Source: Bipolaris cookei | Lineage: Eukaryota > Ascomycota > Dothideomycetes > Pleosporales > Pleosporaceae | Assembly: GCA_002286855.1 (NCBI GenBank) | Contig: NRSV01000036.1 | Span: 186,001-250,000, forward strand | Length of the DNA: 64,000 bases | Direction: 5' to 3' | Part shown: positions 57,724 through 64,000 of the stretch, in pieces | How the letters are laid out: each line of letters begins with the position of its first letter | How positions within the stretch are numbered: position 1 is the first letter of the stretch | Program-made: the position numbers and the translations under genes | Notes under the pieces: model-generated | Told to the model about the DNA's origin: nothing | The model's database searches: none | The model's input: only the letters and a program-made list of their open reading frames with translations

Positions 57724-60700
57724 CTACAACTCATCGTGGTCGTTGGGCACATCGTCATCACCAGCGCTACCTGAAGAACCGTAGAGCTTGGAGGTGATGG
57801 GGTAGGCGACGTCGGAAAGCTTCTGGAACTGCTCGTCAAAGTCCTCAGCGGCAGCCTCACCAGCGTTGCTCTCGAGCCAGTCCTGGGTCTCCTTGACGGC
57901 CTCAAGGAGAGACTCCTTGTCGTCGTCCTCGATCTTGCCACCAAGACCCTCCTCGTCGTTGACCTGGTTCTTGAGGCTGTAGGCGTAGTTCTCGAGCTTG
58001 TTGCGGGCCTCGATGCGCTCGCGGGTAGCCTTGTCCTCCTCGGCGTATTTCTCGGCCTCCTCAACCATGCGGTCAATCTCCTCTTTACTGAGACGGCCCT
58101 TGTCGTTGGTGATGGTGATGCTCTCACCCTTGCCAGTGCCCTTGTCAACAGCACCGACCTTGAGGATACCGTTGGAGTCGAGCTCGAAAGTGACCTCAAT
58201 CTGGGGAACACCACGGGGCGCAGGACTGTGAATTGTTAGTTGACGCTCCACTACGCTGAATCTGTATTGAAAACTTACGGAATGTTGGTGAGCTCGAACT
58301 TTCCGAGTTGGTTACTAGTGAGAAAAGTTAGCAAGACGTACTTGGTGACGAGCACTTGATTAATGACGGTGAAGGACATTCCGGTCTTTGGCCTGGTAGT
58401 TGCATGGTTCACAAAAGTCCACACCCATCGGCAACCACAGGCTTGTGACGATCTGTGGCAAGGTGTCTCTGAAGGTAGAAGTTGGTACCAAAACTCTTGT
58501 CACAAGGGGTACAGTGGGATCGCTTGGCTCGGACATCTCTCTGACACTTCGCAAGACTGTTGGGAACTTCTCCATGCACAGCGATGTTCGAGGGCGAGCC
58601 TGGCCATGTCTTCCAACTGCTCGGCGGTGTACTCAATGTTGTCCAGACCATCGATAACTCCCTCGCTAAGAGGGTTGTGGGTGCAACAACCACCATATTC
58701 GTATGTGTTTCGAGGCCATGGTGCATCGGGGCCCCCGGAAACCCATAATTTGTGGTGTCTTTGAGCATCGGCCAGACGACAACATGCATAGCAGCTTCGA
58801 CAGCGACAATGGCAGAACGGTATACCGGAACATCCTTGGCAGACGGCTTGGGACACCAGGCGACCACACTCTGACTTGCACAAAGCCGGCGATTTTTGCA
58901 TCGCGAAGTCCTTTGGGCTCAACAAGGCGGTTTCTATGTTGAGGTATGCGAGAGCGGACACCATTTCAGCGTTTGAGGTACCTGAACCGGTGTAGAGCTT
59001 ATACTCCCTTCCTTTCTAGAGGACAAGCACGTATATACCCCAATAGCCTGAAGGTATGTCCGTGGGTAGAGTGAGAAGCAGGTCAATGCTGAGTGGTAGG
59101 TCTGATTGAATGATATCGTACAGACCACCGACGAAGTTGAGACCAAGCTTGGGGGAAAAAGGAGTGAAGGAAATAAGATACTTACTTGTCTTTTGTCATA
59201 CTTCGCTCGCCTTCGAATACCTGGATCAGGACGACGGGCTGGTTGTCCGCGGCCGTGGAGAAGATCTGGCTCTTCTTGGTAGGAATGGTAGTACCACGCT
59301 TGATCAAAGTGGTCATGACACCGCCAGTGGTTTCGATACCGAGGGTGAGAGGGTTGACATCCATGAGAATGACACCGCTGGTACGGTCCTCACCGGAGAG
59401 AACACCACCCTGGACGGCGGCACCGTAAGCGACAGCCTCATCGGGGTTGACATCCTTGCGGGCCTTCTTTCCGAAGAACTCCTCAAGCATGGTCTGAACC
59501 TTAGGAATACGAGTAGAACCACCGACGAGGACAATGTCGTCGATGTCGCTCTTCTTCATCTTGGCGTCCTTGAGAACCTGCTCAACAGGCTTGAGAGTCT
59601 TCTTGAAAAGGTCGTTGTTGAGCTCTTCAAACTTGGCGCGGGTAAGAGTCTCAGAGAAGTCCTTACCCTTGAAGAAGGACTCAATCTCGATCTTGGTGGA
59701 CTTCTGGGAAGAAAGAGTGCGCTTGGCCTTCTCAACCTCACGCTTGAGCTTACCCATGGTCTTAGCGTCCTTGGTGATGTCGACGTTGTTCTCCTTGTTG
59801 TACTTCTTGGCGAAGTAGTTGATAACACGGTTATCGAAGTCCTCACCACCGAGATGAGTATCACCAGCAGTAGCCTGGACCTCGAAAACGCCCTCCTCAA
59901 TAGTGAGGATGGAAACATCGAAAGTACCACCACCAAGATCGTAGACGAGAACCTGGCGTTCACCTTGGTCGGTCTGCGAAAGCTAGTTAATATCGTCCTT
60001 GGAGTAACAGATTACTATAGCATCTTACCTTGTCAAGACCGTAAGCGAGAGCGGCGGCGGTGGGCTCGTTGACCACACGGAGGACATTGAGACCGGCGAT
60101 AGTACCAGCGTCCTTGGTGGCGGCACGCTGAGCGTCGTTGAAGTAGGCAGGGACAGTGACAACAGCGTTCTTGACAGACTCGCCAAGGTAGCTCTCAGCA
60201 ACTTCCTTCATCTTACCGAGAACCATGGCGGAGACCTCCTCGGGGGTGAAGGTCTTCTCCTCGCCGTGAACCTCGACACCGACGCGGGGCTGGCCATTCT
60301 TGTTGACAACCTTGAAGGGGAAGTGCTTGATGTCGTTCTGGACAGACTTGTCGGTGAACTTTTGACCAATGAGGCGTTTCTACTCTCCAATTAGTATAAT
60401 GTGTTTCGAATAGCGGGGTATGGGGAATACGTACGATATCGAAGATGGTTCGGTGGGGGTTGGAGGCGAACTGGTTCTTGGCAGCGTCACCGACAAGGCG
60501 CTCCTCATCTGTGAAGGCTACCCAAGAAGGAGTGATACGGTTACCTGTAGAGGAAATTGGTTAGTTGGGAGCGTCTACGAGCAATTGGTGGGGTGCTTAC
60601 CCTGGTCGTTAGCGATGATTTCAACTTGGCCATTCTTCATGACACCAACGCAAGAGTACGTGGTTCCCAGATCGATACCAATAACGGGGCCAGAAACGGC

Positions 60701-60841
60701 GTTGCCGTCGTCCTTTGCGGATTCGTTGTCCTTGGCGTGTGCTGTCTTAGCCAGCATCAGACCGCCGACGAGGACGAGGAGAAGGTAGAAGGCAATGGAC
60801 CATGTCGAGCGCCTGCTCGCATTTCGTGAGCTGCGCGCCAT
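57724..60841 (-). CDS. kar2: ER chaperone BiP/Kar2 (Hsp70)
   Basis: Six exons, 60601-60841, 60435-60544, 60029-60379, 59186-59973, 58279-58314 and 57724-58225, give 675 residues. A signal peptide with a charged start and Leu-rich core covers about residues 1-36. The ATPase domain begins GIDLGTTYSCVG, with VYDLGGGTFDVS and VLVGGSTRIPKVQ; the substrate-binding domain includes NPLTLGIETTGGVM and FELDSNGILKVGAVD. The protein ends HDEL, the ER retrieval signal. Introns 1-3 and 5 are 53-56 bp, but intron 4 is 871 bp. Exon 5 is only 36 bases, and its boundaries are fixed by restoring the NQLGKFEL segment. Intron 4 carries the remains of a C2H2 finger gene on the same strand (58360-58964). A TATA-like box lies about 210 bases upstream. 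Confidence 0.97.
58360..58964 (-). pseudogene. C2H2 zinc-finger gene relic inside BiP intron 4
   Basis: On the same strand as BiP, the intron encodes in one frame a coding-like stretch with YTAEQLEDMARLALEH, preceded by a Cys-rich part. In the second frame is a complete C2H2 finger (CTPCDKSF, then QRHLATDRH). In the third frame is a second finger start, FCEPCNYQAKDRNVLHRH. The three pieces are in the correct order but in different frames, with stops between, so the gene is broken by at least two frameshifts. It ends about 45 bases before the intron's acceptor. The intron itself still has proper ends (GTAAGT, branch TGCTAAC, CACTAG), so BiP splicing should survive. I read this as a piece of an unrelated zinc-finger gene inserted into the intron and since decayed. 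A still functional nested gene with unrecognised introns is less likely. Confidence 0.7.
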
Positions 60842-62852
60842 TGTGGATGTGTGTGAAGTAAGGTCTCTCGGAGACTATATGTGGCCTTGAGTGCCAGAAG
60901 CAAGTGCGGGCGTAACTCTCTGCGAGCTCGCGATGTGGTGGAGTAGACAAGGCTCTCCGGGTATCGTAAAGAAAGGAAACCAAAGGCAAGTTGGAATTGA
61001 TCCTAAGGTGAGTGAAGGGAGAAGGAGAAGAGCGGTGGAGGGCTGCTGTTATATGCACGCCCAGTCGTGGAAGTATTTAGAAAGAACACCTTGCGATCTC
61101 GAAATACTAGCTCCGAAAACAGACTAGCGCACATGCTCGACCATGGCGCTTTTGCCCCAGTCACCCGCAACAGCCTCAATTTCATCCGTGTGTAATGCAA
61201 CCTGTTACATGACACGTGTAATTTAGCGACAACAGCTTTCTGCGTAGCCTTGTTGACATTGTGATATCGCAGCCTATGCGCGGTTGTGCGCCCACGAGCA
61301 ACTTGATGCGCATTGGAATGGGCAAGTAACAGCTGCAGCGGCCCTACCGCCGGTCGTTATCTAGTGGCCGATACCCCTCCCTCTAAGCGAATGCACTCAA
61401 GTCCTTTGGCCATTCTCGACATGCTTTCTTCTTTGATGAAACGGTGGACCAGATCGCGGGTGCCTAATATCGACTCATGCATCGAAAACACATTGAAATT
61501 TCCGGCTTGTTCATCGGTGATTACCCAGGCTTTCTGTGGCGGCCAGCTCCAGGTGTCCTTTTACTCTAAATGTGGGGGTGCTTCCAAAACAGCTAAGCCG
61601 AAATTGACACTCCACCATCTACCAATTAACAGTCACCACATTGAAGGCTCCATACTCTCCTCTACCTAAATGCAACGTCTCCCTAACGCCTAATTGCCAC
61701 CTATGCGCATTGTCTAGTCGTTCTGACTGCTGCTGCCTACAGAGAGGCGCACGGCATTTCTTACGGACACTTTGGCATCCGCTCATGATATCGTACCATT
61801 GATAAATTCCTTCGATTGCTTCAATGTGTTCATCTGCGCCATGCGATTCAAGTTGTCGCGCGCCGTTGCTGTGTCCAGGATTCTGTACGAAAGCGGTTTG
61901 TGAATACGGTGCTCGTCAACTACTACGGCTTGGCCACTCACAAAGGAAGATCACCATTCTAGAAGTATCTCGATTAGTCGACGCACTTCACAGCCTCCAG
62001 GTCACTGTACAATAGCCTCTTTCGTGTTACATGTGCACGCGACGCTGGCAGAGAATAGCAACCTTATCTCGCTGCACATTGCAATCTTGTCACGCTGACG
62101 CGCCGAATCCGGCATCTTCCCTGCTAGGGTCATCAACTTTATTTCAATTACAATGTATCACTGCTGTAACAATATGCTGTTTGTTGACTATCACATGCTG
62201 AATCTACGCTTCTACAGTACGCACTACTACCAGATTCCCAGTAAGCGGTCGAATCCTACGTTCTGATTGGACGATGCCCTGTTGCTACGTCATAGACTCA
62301 CGCGTCGTTGCCAAACCCGGCTCTGACACTTCTGACACTGAACTTACTTGGAATCAAGTGCGACAGCACTCATTTCTGTATATAGCATAACCCAAAAGAT
62401 GTGTTCCATAATCTGTCTTGGGATACATAAATGCTGTCTTGGCTCGCTTCAGTAACAGTCCTCTTTAAGTATTCTGCTAACGTGTCATTGGATACATAGA
62501 CTAAAAGCATCTTGGCAACATGTCTGACAAAGTCGTGGACCCTGCAGTAAGGGACAAATATCTCCTCCAAGGTACTCACACACAAAAAAAACTTTCATCG
62601 CCTCAAGGTGCCTAACAGTATATAGTAACTGCGGGCCCATCCTACAACCCTTCGGAGCATGAACAAGTAGCAGTAAACAGTGCAGACCCGACCTATATCG
62701 AAAGCGACCTCTTATCCGCTTGGATACGCATTCGTATAAAGGACTACCATGGCTTACCTCGCGGTTCGCCAGCTTCATCGTCGTATTTCGATCACCTACA
62801 ACATACCTCGGATCGCTATTCCATCGCCTACTCTTTCATTCCCAAACAAGAC
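60842..62852. other. Divergent spacer between BiP and DUF1769 gene
   Basis: Contains the BiP promoter (TATA-like box at 61048, an imperfect heat-shock-like GAA/TT/GAA array near 61070-61082, and an E-box ACACGTGT near 61213) and the leader of the DUF1769 gene. Short open frames here are not supported as genes. Confidence 0.5.
61048..61055 (-). promoter_or_regulatory. TATA-like box of BiP
   Basis: CATATAAC on the minus strand lies about 210 bases upstream of the ATG, consistent with a fungal BiP leader of moderate length. Confidence 0.45.
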
Positions 62853-63878
62853 ATGTCTGGCTCCGACTTGGTCATGGGATTTGACTACGGCCACTCAATC
62901 AGACATCAATTACCTCCAGGTTTCCGGTACGCGATGAAAATTGCAACTAGCTTGCTCGATCCAGGTCTGTATTCTGATCCCTACTCCGACCAACCGTACC
63001 TGTACGGTCCAGCGCTATCAAGTTTCTTCACTTTCCAGATCGGCGAAAAGACGAGCGTCATGTCTCCGTCTGACCAACTCTCCCGGCTCGAGCAAGACTC
63101 CGCCAATGTCATTGAAGAAGGCGCTTATGGAAGTGGTGCTGAGATACGCAAGACACTAAACATACCTTCTAGATGGAAGAAGAGGCGGAAATTCTTTCTT
63201 GATACAAAGGCTCTGGCAGATTTCACGTTCGAGAAGGACAGAATGTATCATGCAGACTTCTTCAATCCGCACCTGGATTTTGCGAATTTCGCCCTGAGGC
63301 TACCAGGTTTCTCCATCAGTGTCGCACGGTACGTGGATGAGAAGACGCATCATCTGAGATATGTCTTGAGAAACCGCAAGACGGAAGAAGCGTTGCTAGT
63401 CGTGATTTTCAGACTACTGTATGGGAAGGAGTTAGAGGCTATACTAGAGCAGGAGACGAATAATGGGAATGTGCCAGCTGCGCCCAAGACGGTGACCAGT
63501 CAGTCAAGAGAAAACAGTACAGGTCATGATGGGCAGACCAAGGCCTCCCCTGTCGAGGAAGTTGAAGGAACGACTTCGGCAGCGGGTTCTGAGCATAACG
63601 ATAAAAATGGCCAAGGCTATATTGGCCAAGCATCGACCGCGATATCAAGCTTAACGAGCCCAGTGGTCGCGGTATATGCGGCATTGGGTTTTGGATACTC
63701 GTCTTCTTCAACCTCTGATTCTGAAGCATCAAACAGGAGTCGTTCACTACAGCCTTCAAATCAATCCGTGGAAGCAAAGATCGACGATATGGACAATGAG
63801 ACGGTGGAGAAGTTCCTGCGAGATCAGACTGGCAATGTTCGAGATGCCCCAAGAGCTAGTCATAGCCAGGATGGGTAG
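62853..63878 (+). CDS. DUF1769/UPF0590 family protein
   Basis: A single exon encodes 341 residues from the ATG at 62853. The core (about 20-190) has the family layout: LPPGFRYAMKIA, then DPYSDQPYLYGPALSSFFTFQIGE, then SRWKKRRKFFLDTK, then a beta-rich part ending RYVLRNRKTEEALLVVIF. The YGPALS segment and the R-x-K/R-F-F motif are those I associate with the fungal DUF1769 family; no molecular function is known. The C-terminal third is Ser/Glu/Asn-rich and disordered. No signal peptide is evident. There is no intron. The family call is from recognised motifs, not a search. Confidence 0.82.
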   Translation: MSGSDLVMGFDYGHSIRHQLPPGFRYAMKIATSLLDPGLYSDPYSDQPYLYGPALSSFFTFQIGEKTSVMSPSDQLSRLEQDSANVIEEGAYGSGAEIRKTLNIPSRWKKRRKFFLDTKALADFTFEKDRMYHADFFNPHLDFANFALRLPGFSISVARYVDEKTHHLRYVLRNRKTEEALLVVIFRLLYGKELEAILEQETNNGNVPAAPKTVTSQSRENSTGHDGQTKASPVEEVEGTTSAAGSEHNDKNGQGYIGQASTAISSLTSPVVAVYAALGFGYSSSSTSDSEASNRSRSLQPSNQSVEAKIDDMDNETVEKFLRDQTGNVRDAPRASHSQDG

Positions 63879-64000
63879 ACCGTGTACTCTCTCTTTCCTG
63901 CAATATACAGAATTAACGTTTGGCTTTTTTTTCATCAGACCATTGGCGTGGTATACTCTTCGTCTTGAATGTGCTCAGCACATTTATACGTTGGCGATGC
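63879..64000. other. 3' flank at window end
   Basis: Short 3' flank of the DUF1769 gene; a T-run lies at 63925-63932. The window ends here without a further gene. Confidence 0.4.

Noticed and set aside
59110..60072. 320-codon plus-strand frame
   Set aside because: Antisense shadow of BiP exon 4, a usual artefact of Hsp70 genes.

Overview
The window looks like nuclear DNA of a filamentous ascomycete, most probably a pleosporalean dothideomycete. This is inferred from compact spliceosomal introns (about 45-105 bp, GTAAGT-like donors, CTAAC/CTGAC-like branch points, YAG acceptors), fungal-only families (KCH-type potassium transporter, DUF1769, HMT1-type ABC half transporter, fungal Mediator subunit 7) and simple repeats between genes. 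Genes lie on both strands with no operons. Exon structures were worked out by hand from splice signals and reading frame; each multi-exon model quoted closes in frame. No tRNA, rRNA or CRISPR was seen.

Layout. 1-9 kb: a LAMTOR1/Ego1-like lipid-anchored adaptor (+), a cysteine-finger protein (-), and an intronless HMT1-type ABC transporter (+). 9.8-17.3 kb: a three-exon cytochrome P450 (+), a decayed MYND-finger gene (+), a small secreted cysteine-rich protein (-), a PEBP-family protein (-) and a short hypothetical gene (-). 17-25.5 kb: mostly gene-poor, with one conserved-looking hypothetical protein (-). 25.5-33.5 kb: a small MYND-finger protein (+), a broken FAD-linked oxidoreductase (-), a four-span membrane protein (-) and a secreted protein with a nine-residue repeat (-). 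33.8-39.6 kb: two medium-chain reductases flanking a nine-exon PhoD-like phosphodiesterase/phosphatase, all on the minus strand and each with its own TATA-like box. 40-45.2 kb: Mediator subunit 7 (+), a DUF2235 alpha/beta hydrolase (+) and an Old Yellow Enzyme homologue (-). 45-55.8 kb: a long GC-rich leader, the KCH-type potassium transporter (+), 5 kb of repeat-rich spacer, and a secreted Thr-Pro-repeat protein (+). 57.7-63.9 kb: the ER chaperone BiP/Kar2 with an HDEL tail (-), whose 871-bp fourth intron holds the remains of a C2H2 zinc-finger gene, then a DUF1769 protein (+).

Working together: most genes are independent housekeeping or peripheral-metabolism genes. The accessory character is strongest at 12-17 kb and 27-33 kb, where pseudogenes, a small secreted protein and AT-rich spacers occur. 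No complete secondary-metabolite cluster is present: there is no PKS, NRPS or terpene cyclase, although a P450, two reductases and an OYE are here. I found no clear new defence or mobile system. The most unusual structures are the zinc-finger relic inside the BiP intron, the tandem ATCACGTGAT-containing insertion in the oxidoreductase pseudogene, the small secreted protein, and a perfect 15-bp hairpin at 51.5 kb.
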